Of a stretch of DNA of 64,000 nucleotides, positions 1-10,559 are shown in pieces; positions within the stretch are counted from its first letter, which is position 1; each line of letters opens with the position of its first letter. Location of the stretch: positions 1 through 64,000 of the forward strand of contig JAFEBB010000039.1 of assembly GCA_018266075.1 (NCBI GenBank), written 5' to 3'. Position numbers and translations under genes: made by a program. The stretch comes from Deltaproteobacteria bacterium (GTDB lineage: Bacteria > Myxococcota > Myxococcia > Myxococcales > SZAS-1). Under the pieces are notes generated by a model. The model was given only the letters and a program-made list of their open reading frames with translations. It did not search any database and had not been told where the DNA came from.

Positions 1-32
1 GAAAGCAGCCTGAGTGCTATCAACTACGTGTC

Positions 33-398
33 TCAGAAATCGGAAGCGCTACACTCCGATTCCCACGTGATGCGAGCATCCAACGGAACGGACGCATCAT
101 GGCCGTCGTCTCCCACGAGCACGTTCCCTGATTCGTTGGGGGCGTCGAGGGCCGTGGCGGCGCCCAGAGAGATGTTGAGCGCAGCGCGCGTGGTGGCCCC
201 GCAATCGCGCTCGTAGATCACGATGGAGCGCGAGCCGCTGGGTGACGGCACCTTGCGAATCGGGGTGCTTCCGCAAAGGCCGTCTTCAACGTTGCGAATG
301 AGAAACCAAAGACCTCCTGCAACGACGGCTGGAATGGCGACCGCGGCCGCGATGAGCCAACGCTTCCACGTCATGCGGGTCGAGGCACGTCGCGTCAC
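33..398 (-). CDS. Small membrane-anchored hypothetical protein with ERDCGATT motif
   Basis: Unrecognised 121-residue protein. A positively charged N-terminus precedes one hydrophobic segment (about residues 13-33), so the rest probably lies in the periplasm. The outer part has the sequence ERDCGATT and three cysteines spread over GLCGS, RDCGA and SECSA, which suggests a small disulphide-bearing domain. I recall similar short hypothetical proteins with an S-P-x-G-x-x-x-x-V-x-x-E-R-D-C-G-A-T-T stretch, but no function. The GTG start is chosen because GAGG sits just upstream; an ATG at 374 is possible. Confidence 0.65.
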   Translation of the reverse strand: MTRRASTRMTWKRWLIAAAVAIPAVVAGGLWFLIRNVEDGLCGSTPIRKVPSPSGSRSIVIYERDCGATTRAALNISLGAATALDAPNESGNVLVGDDGHDASVPLDARITWESECSASDF

Positions 399-687
399 GC
401 CTCACCTCGCCGCCAACCGCATCAGCGCTTTCAAGCAATCATCCTTCTTCGAGATCCGCTGCCGAAGCTGCGCCAGAGGTGGGCGCGAAGTCTCGACGTC
501 TCTGCCCAAGTCCCCATGAGCCGTTCACCGACCTCAGGGAGACGTGTCGTTGCACACGACGATTCCGGAGTCGGTGAACCCCCCAGCGATCGGATGGCCG
601 CAGATTCCCGCGTCGGCAGAGCCGAAGCAGCTGCAATACGGGTCATGGAAGGGCTCCAACGGGTCGAGCTCGGGCAACCTTTCCTCG
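399..687. other. Gene-poor stretch with two short minus-strand ORF remnants
   Basis: No convincing full gene. On the minus strand one frame closed at 534-536 reads a Cys- and DAG-containing 46-residue tail (DPYCSCFGSADAGICGHP), with only TTG starts and a stop (708-710) just upstream. Another frame closed at 402-404 reads a charged 35-residue piece (QLRQRISKKDDCLKAL) from TTG 509, ending 3 nt before the next gene. Both look like 3-prime remnants of degraded genes or very small genes. The longer overlapping ORFs here have shadow-like Arg/Ser composition. Confidence 0.3.
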
Positions 688-2385
688 CTACGGCGCGAGC
701 AAGTTCGTCACCGTCGAGGCCGACTCCTCCGGCAAGACACTTCGGAACGGCGCTGAGCTCGAGAAGCCCACGTTGTTGTCCGCGAGCACGACCAAATAGA
801 ACCGCGAGCTGCTCGTGGCCCCGGAGTTGTCGAGGATGCCGTCCGGCAACGTGAGCTGGGTCGTGGGCGCGGGAACGATGAAGCTACCCACTTGATAATC
901 GGAGACTCGTTGTGCAGTCGCGTCATAGTCCACCTGGTGCACGGCCACGCTGTAGTAGGTCGCGGTGCCCAACGACGGCGCGTACCAGGTGATGACAGGC
1001 GTCTTTCCGATGCCGGTCTGCGCCACATTCGAAGGCCGCCCGTTGACCAGCACGTCTCGCGGCGGCGAGATGGCCGGCGTGAGCGTCGAAGGGAAGCTCG
1101 AGAGAAGATCAACGTATTGGTATTGCGGCCTCACGTAGAGAGCGCCGCCCGTACGCGAATCCACCGTGAGCTTCAGGTAGCTCACCAGCGACGCCGTGGC
1201 CACGACCGGCCACGAAGGTGGATACGGGTTCGCGTAGTTGGCAGCCGCCGTCCACGGCGAGCTCGAGCTGAAGTCTGTGTTGTAGACGTAGAGCAGGTCG
1301 GCCGACCACGAGTACTGACCAAACGCAACGTCGCCCGGGAAGGCGCTCAGGTTCATTCCGCCATACCAGGGGCCCGAGCCCGTGGGCAGGTCCGAGGCAC
1401 CAGGCATCTCGCGAGGAAGGATGGCCGAGAACGGCGTGGCACCCACGACCGGCGCCAGCGCACCGGAGAGGGTATTGGTACCGCTCGCGCCGATGGACGC
1501 ACCCGTGAGGTCCGCGAAGCCGACGAGCGACCGCAGCGAGAGCGCGCCGTTGTCACCCGCATCCACGGTCACCAATTGTGAAATGTAGAGTGCATCACCG
1601 TGGGTTGGGTCGACGCCCACGGGATTCGAATATTCGTTGAGCGTGGACCAGTCCGCGGAGCCGACGAGCGCGGAAGCGAGGCCGCCGTCCGCGGGTGCGA
1701 ACGGGTACTGAAAATCAAAATTATAGAATGCATCGTTGGGCGCGATGGCTTCGACCAACTCTTGAGAGACGTCGATGGGCTGGATGCCGGTCACGTTCAC
1801 GGCGACGCTCAGACCTTGACCGTAGGCGAGCTGCTCATCGTCGGGACGGCCGCCCACGACGTATCCCAGATCCAGCACGCGAGCCGAGGTGAGGACACCG
1901 GTGTAGTCGTTCAAGAAGACGAGGTAGCTCGCACCTTGAGGCACGCCGTCGATCGTGAAGGTGCCGTCGCTCGCGCCCACGCCATCCAGGCTTTGGTAGC
2001 CGGCATCGGCCAGCACGACCATTCCGGCGATGCTCAATTGCGAGAGGTCGTTGTTGCGATTGATCCATCCGGCGTCGCCCTCGACGTATCCGCCGTCGAG
2101 GGGAACATAGGTGGCGACCGCGTCACCGGTGATGGGCGTGCCCCCGGTCGACCCGGATGAGCTCGAGACGGAGCCGGTGCTGGATCCCGTGGAAGCGCCG
2201 GAGGTTCCCGTGGTCGCCGTCGAGGAAGTCGTCGAACCGGAGGCCGTGGAATTGCCGCTCGAGGCGCCAGAGGTCGTTGCGCCGCTGGTCGTCGTGGTCG
2301 CGCCCGAGGAGCCGGAGCTGCCGGTCGAGCCTGAGCATGCCGCAGTCATCAAGAGGATCGACACGAGCGAACGGCGGAGAAACAT
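688..2385 (-). CDS. Lipoprotein with Ser/Thr/Gly linker and fibronectin-III-like C-terminus
   Basis: A 565-residue predicted outer-membrane or surface lipoprotein. The signal peptide MFLRRSLVSILL leads to the lipobox M-T-A-A-C (Cys17). Residues 18 to about 85 are a low-complexity Ser/Thr/Gly linker, then a body rich in Gly, Tyr and Asp with repeated DAGG-type turns. The last 120 residues (PPRDVLVNG onward to FYLVVLADNN) have the strand pattern of a fibronectin type III domain. The start at 2385 is preceded by GGAGG at 8 nt; an in-frame upstream start would add 20 residues ahead of the signal peptide and is rejected. Function unknown; domain call is by pattern only. Confidence 0.75.
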   Translation of the reverse strand: MFLRRSLVSILLMTAACSGSTGSSGSSGATTTTSGATTSGASSGNSTASGSTTSSTATTGTSGASTGSSTGSVSSSSGSTGGTPITGDAVATYVPLDGGYVEGDAGWINRNNDLSQLSIAGMVVLADAGYQSLDGVGASDGTFTIDGVPQGASYLVFLNDYTGVLTSARVLDLGYVVGGRPDDEQLAYGQGLSVAVNVTGIQPIDVSQELVEAIAPNDAFYNFDFQYPFAPADGGLASALVGSADWSTLNEYSNPVGVDPTHGDALYISQLVTVDAGDNGALSLRSLVGFADLTGASIGASGTNTLSGALAPVVGATPFSAILPREMPGASDLPTGSGPWYGGMNLSAFPGDVAFGQYSWSADLLYVYNTDFSSSSPWTAAANYANPYPPSWPVVATASLVSYLKLTVDSRTGGALYVRPQYQYVDLLSSFPSTLTPAISPPRDVLVNGRPSNVAQTGIGKTPVITWYAPSLGTATYYSVAVHQVDYDATAQRVSDYQVGSFIVPAPTTQLTLPDGILDNSGATSSSRFYLVVLADNNVGFSSSAPFRSVLPEESASTVTNLLAP

Positions 2386-2474
2386 GGACTCAACCTCCAT
2401 AACTCCTGAGCGACGCGATCCGAACCGTACCAGGGAAAACCGCAAATCGCGTACGCGAAAGCTCTTTCGCCGGC

Positions 2475-2489
2475 TAGAGTTCCCGGATG
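2475..2489 (+). promoter_or_regulatory. TANNNT-N6-ATG leaderless-type promoter
   Basis: TAGAGT at 2475-2480 ends 6 nt before ATG 2487, so transcription would begin at or next to the start codon. No Shine-Dalgarno sequence precedes the ATG. No clear -35 box. Confidence 0.45.
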
Positions 2490-2768
2490 TTCCGGACCGC
2501 GGTCATCGCCGCCCTCATGGGTCTCGCGGCGTGCAGCTCTGCGCCGGAGAGCGTCGACGCGGGCGGCTGCGCCGACGGGTCGCCCAACGGCGAGCCTTCG
2601 ACGACGCAGACGTGCATCGGCTCAGACGACGCGGGCTGCACCGCAATCGACGCCATCTGCTGCGCTGGAACGGCGACTTGTCCGACTTCAGGGGGGCGGT
2701 TGGTCACCATCGACGAGGCCAATCGCCTAGGCTGCGTGTACCTCAACCTCGTTGCTGGCTGCCCATGA
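2487..2768 (+). CDS. Small Cys-rich lipoprotein
   Basis: A 93-residue predicted lipoprotein: signal MFRTAVIAALMG, lipobox G-L-A-A-C (residues 12-16). The mature part has six further cysteines, including an ICC pair, in a DAGGC-type context like other Cys-rich lipoproteins of this window. It overlaps the next lipoprotein gene by the ATGA arrangement (2765-2768), so the two are probably translated together. No family recognised. Confidence 0.7.
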   Translation: MFRTAVIAALMGLAACSSAPESVDAGGCADGSPNGEPSTTQTCIGSDDAGCTAIDAICCAGTATCPTSGGRLVTIDEANRLGCVYLNLVAGCP

Positions 2769-3085
2769 GATGCCTGTCCGTGCTGGTGCTCGTGGTTCTC
2801 ACCGGCTGCGGCAAGCCGGACTGCCAGGCGCTCTTCGATGAGCGCAGCCAAATCAGCGCGGGCTTCTCGCGCGGCTGCAGCGCCGACAGCGATTGCGTGG
2901 CCGTCTCGACGCCGCAGAACTGCTTCCTGGATTGCGGCGCCGTCGTCCTCGCGGACCAGCAGCAGGCCTTCGCCGACAAGATCGCCCAGTTCGACGCCGA
3001 CCACTGCGCCAGCACCGGTTGCCACGCAGCCGCGATGTGCGCGGGTGCTCTGATCCCGCACTGCGTCCAGGGCGTGTGCCAGTGA
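2765..3085 (+). CDS. Small Cys-rich lipoprotein
   Basis: A 106-residue predicted lipoprotein: MRCLSVLVLVV then lipobox V-L-T-G-C (Cys15). The mature region carries eight further cysteines with spacings CSADSDC, CFLDC and CASTGC, typical of small disulphide-stabilised exported proteins. Its ATG overlaps the stop of the upstream lipoprotein, and its stop (3083-3085) directly abuts the stop of the convergent cotransporter gene at 3086. Function unknown. Confidence 0.7.
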   Translation: MRCLSVLVLVVLTGCGKPDCQALFDERSQISAGFSRGCSADSDCVAVSTPQNCFLDCGAVVLADQQQAFADKIAQFDADHCASTGCHAAAMCAGALIPHCVQGVCQ

Positions 3086-4708
3086 TCAGCCGGCTTCTGC
3101 CTCGGACATCTGCGGCCGCTCCGCCGCCACAATCAACGAGTGCAGCATGCCCGCGATGTCCGCGAGGTCGCTGAGCACATCGAGGTGAATCGAGCTCGAG
3201 CCACGCGTGCCGGGCTCGCTCCGCTGCAATCGCTCGATGTGGTTTCGCCGCAGCCGCTCTTCTTCCTGGGTGATGTGATCCACGAGCCGCTGCGCGCGCC
3301 GTCCCAGCTCCTCGTCGCTCGTCGCGAACGCGGAGACCGCCGTGTCGAACGCCTCGCCCACCTGATCGAGCAGCGCCTCGAGCTCCTTGCGGCCCTCCTC
3401 GGAGAAGTTCACGCCCTGGTCGGCCTTCTTGCGCGCGAGCGGGATCAGCGAGCGGGTGATCACGTCGCCCACGCCCTCGAGGTCGGAGCAGACGTTGATG
3501 AGCTGCATGCGCCGGTTGCCCTGCTGCGGGCTCATGCGGTCCGAGCCGAGCCGCGCCAGGTAGAAACGGATCTCGCGGTTGAGCAGGTCGACCTTGTCGT
3601 CCTCGGCGACGATCACGTCGCACTTGTCGCGCTGGTTCTCGAGGAGCGGCTCGGCGATGCCCCGGAGCATGTCGGCCACGATCTCCGCCATGTTCATGAG
3701 CTCGCGCACCGCCTGGCCAAACGCGAGCGCCGGCGTGTCCAGCGCCTCGGGCGCGAGGTGCCGCACCCGGAACGCCTGCTCGCCCAACTCCGGCGCGTAG
3801 AAGCGCTCCACCAGCCGCGCGATCGGCCCCAGGGAAATCAAGCCGAGCACCATGATCACCGCGTTGTAGAGCGTGTGCGCATTGGCGACCTGCCGCGCGC
3901 CGCTCGCCGACGTCAGCGCCACGGCGTGCGCCGCCGGACCCAGCAGCGGGAGCACCACCACCGCGCCCACGATCTTCAAGGTGATGTTGGCCACCGCCGC
4001 GCGCCGTCCGTCGATGGGCTTGCGCAGCGCGTGCAAGAGCGGCGTGAGCGTGGTGCCGATGTTGGCGCCGAGCACGAACGGGATGGCACCCTCGAGGCTC
4101 AGGCTCCCCGCGGCCGCTGCCGAGAGCACCAGTCCAATCGTCGGCGCCGAGCCTTGCAAGAGCACCGTCACCGCCGCGGCGGCCGCGACCGAGAGGATCG
4201 GCCGAGAAGCGAGGAAAGCCACCGCCGCCTGGCCTTCGGCGCCCCGCAAGAGCGGCACCACGCCCGAGCCCATCACGTCGAGGCCGAAGAAGAGCAGGCC
4301 CAGGCCCACCAGGATGCGTCCGGTCGCGGCGAACGCGCGCGAGCCGAGCTGGCCGGCCACGCCCGCGCCCACCAGCAAGAGCGCGTACGCGGAGATGTTG
4401 AACGTGACCAGCTGGACGATGAACGTGGTCCCCAGGCCGGCGCCGAGCAGCACCGCGAGCGCCTCGGCGAAGTCGCACATGCCCGAGGCGCAGTAGTCGA
4501 CCACCATCAGCGTCACGGCCGTGGATGACTGGATCACCACCGTGAAGAGCAGGCCCGCGCCCGCGCCCACGATGCGGTTGGAGGTGATGGCGCCGATGAG
4601 CCGACGGAGCCGGTCACCCGCGGCGAGCTGGAGGCCGCTCTTGGCCTGGTCGAGGCCGTGCAGAAAGATCGCCAGCCCTCCAATGAGGACCAGCCAGGCG
4701 GTGTCCAT
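3086..4708 (-). CDS. Na/Pi-cotransporter family protein with PhoU-like domain
   Basis: Inner-membrane protein of the Na+/phosphate cotransporter (NptA/YjbB-like) family, 540 residues. The N-terminal half has two inverted repeats of transmembrane helices: VIQSSTAVT at residues 59-66 is the canonical QSS motif, and LLQGSAPT (around 185) is its repeat partner with QGS instead of QSS. Residues about 330-530 are helical and resemble a PhoU domain. Expected role: sodium-coupled phosphate or anion movement, or phosphate-responsive regulation. AAGGGA lies upstream of the ATG. An adjacent minus-strand gene ends 22 nt upstream. Confidence 0.85.
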   Translation of the reverse strand: MDTAWLVLIGGLAIFLHGLDQAKSGLQLAAGDRLRRLIGAITSNRIVGAGAGLLFTVVIQSSTAVTLMVVDYCASGMCDFAEALAVLLGAGLGTTFIVQLVTFNISAYALLLVGAGVAGQLGSRAFAATGRILVGLGLLFFGLDVMGSGVVPLLRGAEGQAAVAFLASRPILSVAAAAAVTVLLQGSAPTIGLVLSAAAAGSLSLEGAIPFVLGANIGTTLTPLLHALRKPIDGRRAAVANITLKIVGAVVVLPLLGPAAHAVALTSASGARQVANAHTLYNAVIMVLGLISLGPIARLVERFYAPELGEQAFRVRHLAPEALDTPALAFGQAVRELMNMAEIVADMLRGIAEPLLENQRDKCDVIVAEDDKVDLLNREIRFYLARLGSDRMSPQQGNRRMQLINVCSDLEGVGDVITRSLIPLARKKADQGVNFSEEGRKELEALLDQVGEAFDTAVSAFATSDEELGRRAQRLVDHITQEEERLRRNHIERLQRSEPGTRGSSSIHLDVLSDLADIAGMLHSLIVAAERPQMSEAEAG

Positions 4709-4730
4709 CAGTCCCTTGTGCGCTCGGAGA

Positions 4731-5120
4731 TCACGTCGGCAACGGGAAGCCTAGCCCGAAGCAGACGCCGCAGATAACTCCATCCTCGAGCGCGCCGCGG
4801 CCGTCGCAGTTGGCGCAGCTCGGCGCGCCGGCCGGGCGGACAGGCAAGAGCTCGCGCAGCTCGGGGTACGTCTTCGCGCCATTCACCAGCGCCACCAGCC
4901 GCCAGTTCGGGGCCGCGTCGCCAAAGCTGCGCTCGGGCTTCTCCCAGACGATCTGCACCACGCGTCCATCGGGCCGCAGCGCCAGACAACCGCCGACGTC
5001 CGAGTAGAGCGGCAGCGCGCCGAACGCGGCCACGTCGCGGAGCTCGTGCTGGAGATCGGGCTTCGCGAGGTAGGCGAGCAGCCAGCCTTGGATGCGCGTG
5101 CGCCAGGCTTCGTCGAGCAT
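4731..5120 (-). CDS. Hypothetical protein with DnaJ-like zinc-finger tail
   Basis: A 129-residue cytoplasmic protein. The first 90 residues (LDEAWRTRIQGW, then YSDVGGCLALRPDGRVVQIVW) look like an SMI1/KNR4-type alpha/beta domain, a tentative match. The C-terminus has CANCDGRG and CGVCFGLGF, two CxxCxGxG motifs like the DnaJ cysteine-rich zinc-binding repeats. I chose ATG 5120 over an in-frame TTG 5156 because TACACC lies 7 nt before the ATG, matching the leaderless promoter pattern of this window. Function unknown. Confidence 0.6.
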   Translation of the reverse strand: MLDEAWRTRIQGWLLAYLAKPDLQHELRDVAAFGALPLYSDVGGCLALRPDGRVVQIVWEKPERSFGDAAPNWRLVALVNGAKTYPELRELLPVRPAGAPSCANCDGRGALEDGVICGVCFGLGFPLPT

Positions 5121-5248
5121 GAACGCGGGTGTAACGAAGGTCGGCCGCGTGAGCAATCTTCGCGCGGCAACGGATTTCCCTGCGAGGGAGAGTCTGGCTA
5201 GGATCGTTGCTCGGCCGGCGTTCGTTCTCTGCCTCAGTTGGAGTCTCT

Positions 5249-6103
5249 TTGGCCTCCCCGCGAATCCTCGTCCTTGGCGCCTTGGCGCTCGCCGCGTGCG
5301 GCAGCGACCTCACCATCTCGCCCACCGCCTTGCCCAACGGCGCCGTGGGCCTGCCGTACCACGCGCAGCTCACCAGCACGGGCAACACGCCCATCTCCTG
5401 GAAGCTCACCCAGGGCGTGCTCCCCGACGGCGTCATCCTGAGCGACGGCTCCGGCTCGCTCGACGGCACGCCCACGACGGCCGGCACCTTCAGCTTCAGC
5501 GTGGAGAGCACTGAGTCGGCGACGTTCCACTCGAACAACGGCAAGGAGAGCTACACGCTCACCATCCTGCCCAAGCTGGTGGCGCCCGCGAGTGTGCCTG
5601 CAGCCGAAGCGGGCCAGAGCTACTCGCAGGTGGTGACGGCGTCGGGCGGCGTGGGGCCATACAAGATCGACGTGAAGGGCCTGCCCGGCCACTTCCACTT
5701 CGACGCGACCACCAACACCATCACCGGCGATCCGACGTTCGCGGGCAGCTACGAGCTGGAGATCGACGTCACCGACTCGGGCAGCCCGCAGCAGGCCGCG
5801 GTGAGCACGCCCACGCTCACCGTGAAGCCGGTGCAGGTGAGCATCGGCACCACCTCGCCGCTCGCGAACGCGCAGCTCAACCAGCCGTACTCGGTGACCC
5901 TCCAGACCGAGAACGGCGCCGGGCCCTTCCAGTGGAGCGTGACCGCGGGAACGCTGCCCACCGGGCTCGACCTCAATCCGTCGACGGGCACCATCTCCGG
6001 CACGCCCACCCAGACGGGCACCGCGACCTTCACCCTCAACGTGGCCGACCTGGGCTCGCCGCCGGACTCGGCGACCCAGCAGTTCTCCCTCACCGTCCAG
6101 TGA
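5249..6103 (+). CDS. Lipoprotein of putative-Ig (He_PIG-like) repeats
   Basis: A 284-residue predicted lipoprotein: MASPRILVLGALALAAC with lipobox L-A-A-C at Cys17. The mature chain is three tandem beta-sandwich repeats of about 90 residues, with the hallmark pattern LPNGAVGLPYHAQL, LPDGV, GTPTTAGTF and again LPTGLDLNPSTG, GTPTQTGTATF. This is the putative-Ig/cadherin-like repeat common in secreted myxobacterial proteins. TTG 5249 is chosen because GGAG lies 8 nt upstream and it begins a normal signal peptide; a TAGGAT box at 5199 could supply transcription. Likely co-transcribed with the lipoprotein 2 nt downstream. Confidence 0.7.
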   Translation: MASPRILVLGALALAACGSDLTISPTALPNGAVGLPYHAQLTSTGNTPISWKLTQGVLPDGVILSDGSGSLDGTPTTAGTFSFSVESTESATFHSNNGKESYTLTILPKLVAPASVPAAEAGQSYSQVVTASGGVGPYKIDVKGLPGHFHFDATTNTITGDPTFAGSYELEIDVTDSGSPQQAAVSTPTLTVKPVQVSIGTTSPLANAQLNQPYSVTLQTENGAGPFQWSVTAGTLPTGLDLNPSTGTISGTPTQTGTATFTLNVADLGSPPDSATQQFSLTVQ

Positions 6104-6105
6104 CC

Positions 6106-6792
6106 ATGACTCGACTCCTCCCTGCCCTCCTGGTCTTTGCGCTGGCCGGCTGCGCGGTCGACGACAACAACCCGAACCTCACCGACGCCGGTCCGACCGG
6201 GCCGCGCTACGACCAGCTCGATCAGTCGAACGCGACGATGTCGCTGGCGGTGTCCGCCGATGACTCCACGGCCACCGTCTCGGTGACGCTCACCAACTCC
6301 GCAGGCCAGCCGGTGACGCTGCAGAGCGGCCAGAAGCTCCAGGTCAACGGCGTGGACCTCGCGGGAAGCGCGGGCTCGTACGCGCAGACGGTGCCCGCGG
6401 CGTCGACGTATGCCGTCGTGGTGAACGAGCCACGGCACGGCGTGCTCACGACCGACTTCTCCCCCGCGCCGACGTTCGCCATCACCAGCACCGGGCTCGA
6501 CCTCGCGGGCAGCACGCTCACCTGGAGCCCCGTCGACGGCGCGGCCAAGGTGGACGTGTCCATGAGCCAGCAAGGCGCGAGCACGCTGCAGACCGCCGAC
6601 TTCCCGCTCACCACCGACCCCGGCACGCTGCACCTCACCGACGTGCAGCTCTCCAAGTTCGTTCAGGGCTTCCCGCTGACGCTCACCATCACCCGCACGG
6701 ACAACGGCCCGGCGCTGCAAGGCGTGGCCACGAGCAGCGTGACGCTCACGCGCACGCGCACGCAGAGCATCACGCCCACGTCGAGCCTGTAA
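6106..6792 (+). CDS. Lipoprotein of unknown function
   Basis: A 228-residue predicted lipoprotein: MTRLLPALLVFA then lipobox A-L-A-G-C (Cys16), followed by DDNNPN and a beta-rich body with many Thr/Val strands (ATVSVTLTNSAGQPV, LTLTITRTDNGP). It starts 2 nt after the Ig-repeat lipoprotein and is presumably in the same transcript, so both may act together at the outer membrane. No enzyme motif is visible. Confidence 0.7.
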   Translation: MTRLLPALLVFALAGCAVDDNNPNLTDAGPTGPRYDQLDQSNATMSLAVSADDSTATVSVTLTNSAGQPVTLQSGQKLQVNGVDLAGSAGSYAQTVPAASTYAVVVNEPRHGVLTTDFSPAPTFAITSTGLDLAGSTLTWSPVDGAAKVDVSMSQQGASTLQTADFPLTTDPGTLHLTDVQLSKFVQGFPLTLTITRTDNGPALQGVATSSVTLTRTRTQSITPTSSL

Positions 6793-6805
6793 CCGAACGG
6801 TTACA
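6788..6805. terminator. Short inverted repeat between convergent genes
   Basis: TGTAACCG and CGGTTACA form an 8-bp palindromic stem around AA, spanning the stop codon of the lipoprotein gene and the 15-nt gap to glgP. It could serve as a weak bidirectional terminator; there is no T-run. Confidence 0.35.
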
Positions 6806-6807
6806 AG

Positions 6808-9333
<2,526 letters not shown>

Positions 9334-9488
9334 GGTCGCGCTCCCTGGACGATGGTGACGCGCGAGCGTGGCACAGCCGCGAACCGCGCGCCACGAGTTG
9401 CGGCGGAGCGTCCAGCATCACACCGAGCGATTGCTTGCGCGCCTGCCAGGACGCGCGCCATCGTGGAGCTTCTCCGAGGGGGAAACGA

Positions 9489-10559
9489 ATGCGAATCGCG
9501 GCCATGGTGGGCCTGGGGGCGCTCTGTCTGGCGTGCTCGGGAAGCAGCAGCAGCTCGAGCTCCAGCAGCGGCGGCTCGGGAAGCGCCGGCACCACGTCGA
9601 CCACGTCGACGACGACGGGTGGCAGCAGCGGCAGCGGCGGCAGCAGTGGGACGAGCGGCAGCGTCACCGCGGCCCAGGCGTGCACCGACTACGCGAACGC
9701 GTTCTGCACCAAGTACTCCACGTGCGTGGGCACCACGTACTTCGACGCGGTGATCGGCTCGGTCGCCGACTGCAACACGCGCGTGAACCTCCTCTGCACC
9801 AACTCGCTCGCGGCGACAGGCTCCGGAATCACCCCCAGCCTGGCCGAGACCTGCGTCGCAGCGTACTCCGCCACGACCTGCGAGCAGGCCCTCGACCACG
9901 ACCCGCCCGCGGCCTGCCAGTTTCCGCCGGGCACCGTCCAGAACGGCGCCGCGTGCGCCTTCGCTTCGCAATGCGCGAGCTTGAACTGCGTGGTCCCCGA
10001 CGGCGGCGGTTGCGGCAACTGCGCGCCGGCAGGCGCAATCGGCGACTCCTGCTCGAGCGACGACGGCTGCCCCTATGGCAGCACCTGCTTGGCCGGCACG
10101 TGCTCGAGCTTTGCGGGTGACGGCGGCGCGTGCGGCGCGGGCGTGGCGGCGTGTCCGTTCCGCTACTCGTGCAGCGGCTCGGCTGGAGCGCAGCAGTGCT
10201 TGCCCTGGCTGACCTCGGCGGGCACGGGCTGCGGCGACGGCGGCTTCAACCAGGACTGCGACTTCACCGCGGGACTCTTCTGCGATCCGGTTCACCACGT
10301 GTGCAACAGCATCGACTTCGCGGACGCGGGCGACCCGTGCGGCTTCTCCTACTTCCCGGCCGACGGCGGCGACTCGTACGTGGCCTGCTCCGGCGGCTCG
10401 CAGTGCGTGGGCGCGTCGTACCCGACCTTGGGCACGTGCACCTCGCAGATCGCCGATGGCCAGCCGTGCGCCACCGACGGCGGCACGGCTTCCTGCCAGC
10501 TCGGCGCGAGCTGCGTGAACGGGACCTGCGCCGTACCGAACGCCTCGACCTGTCCTTAA
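9489..10559 (+). CDS. Cys-rich lipoprotein with Ser/Gly linker
   Basis: A 356-residue predicted lipoprotein: MRIAAMVGLGALCLACSGS, lipobox C-L-A-C at Cys16, then about 45 residues of Ser/Gly/Thr linker. The mature part starts with a helical YANAFCTKYSTC-type region and continues with many cysteines in DGG-turn motifs (CSSDDGCPYGSTC, CVVPDGGGC), the Dickkopf-like/DUF-type disulphide repeats seen in myxobacterial surface lipoproteins. GAGGGGG precedes the ATG; the in-frame upstream extension has no signal peptide logic and is rejected. Its stop overlaps the mutL stop by 4 nt. Confidence 0.8.
   Translation: MRIAAMVGLGALCLACSGSSSSSSSSSGGSGSAGTTSTTSTTTGGSSGSGGSSGTSGSVTAAQACTDYANAFCTKYSTCVGTTYFDAVIGSVADCNTRVNLLCTNSLAATGSGITPSLAETCVAAYSATTCEQALDHDPPAACQFPPGTVQNGAACAFASQCASLNCVVPDGGGCGNCAPAGAIGDSCSSDDGCPYGSTCLAGTCSSFAGDGGACGAGVAACPFRYSCSGSAGAQQCLPWLTSAGTGCGDGGFNQDCDFTAGLFCDPVHHVCNSIDFADAGDPCGFSYFPADGGDSYVACSGGSQCVGASYPTLGTCTSQIADGQPCATDGGTASCQLGASCVNGTCAVPNASTCP

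Noticed and set aside
431-646. 71-residue minus-strand ORF
   Set aside because: Arg/Ser-rich and overlaps two other frames that look more protein-like; no ribosome-binding site.
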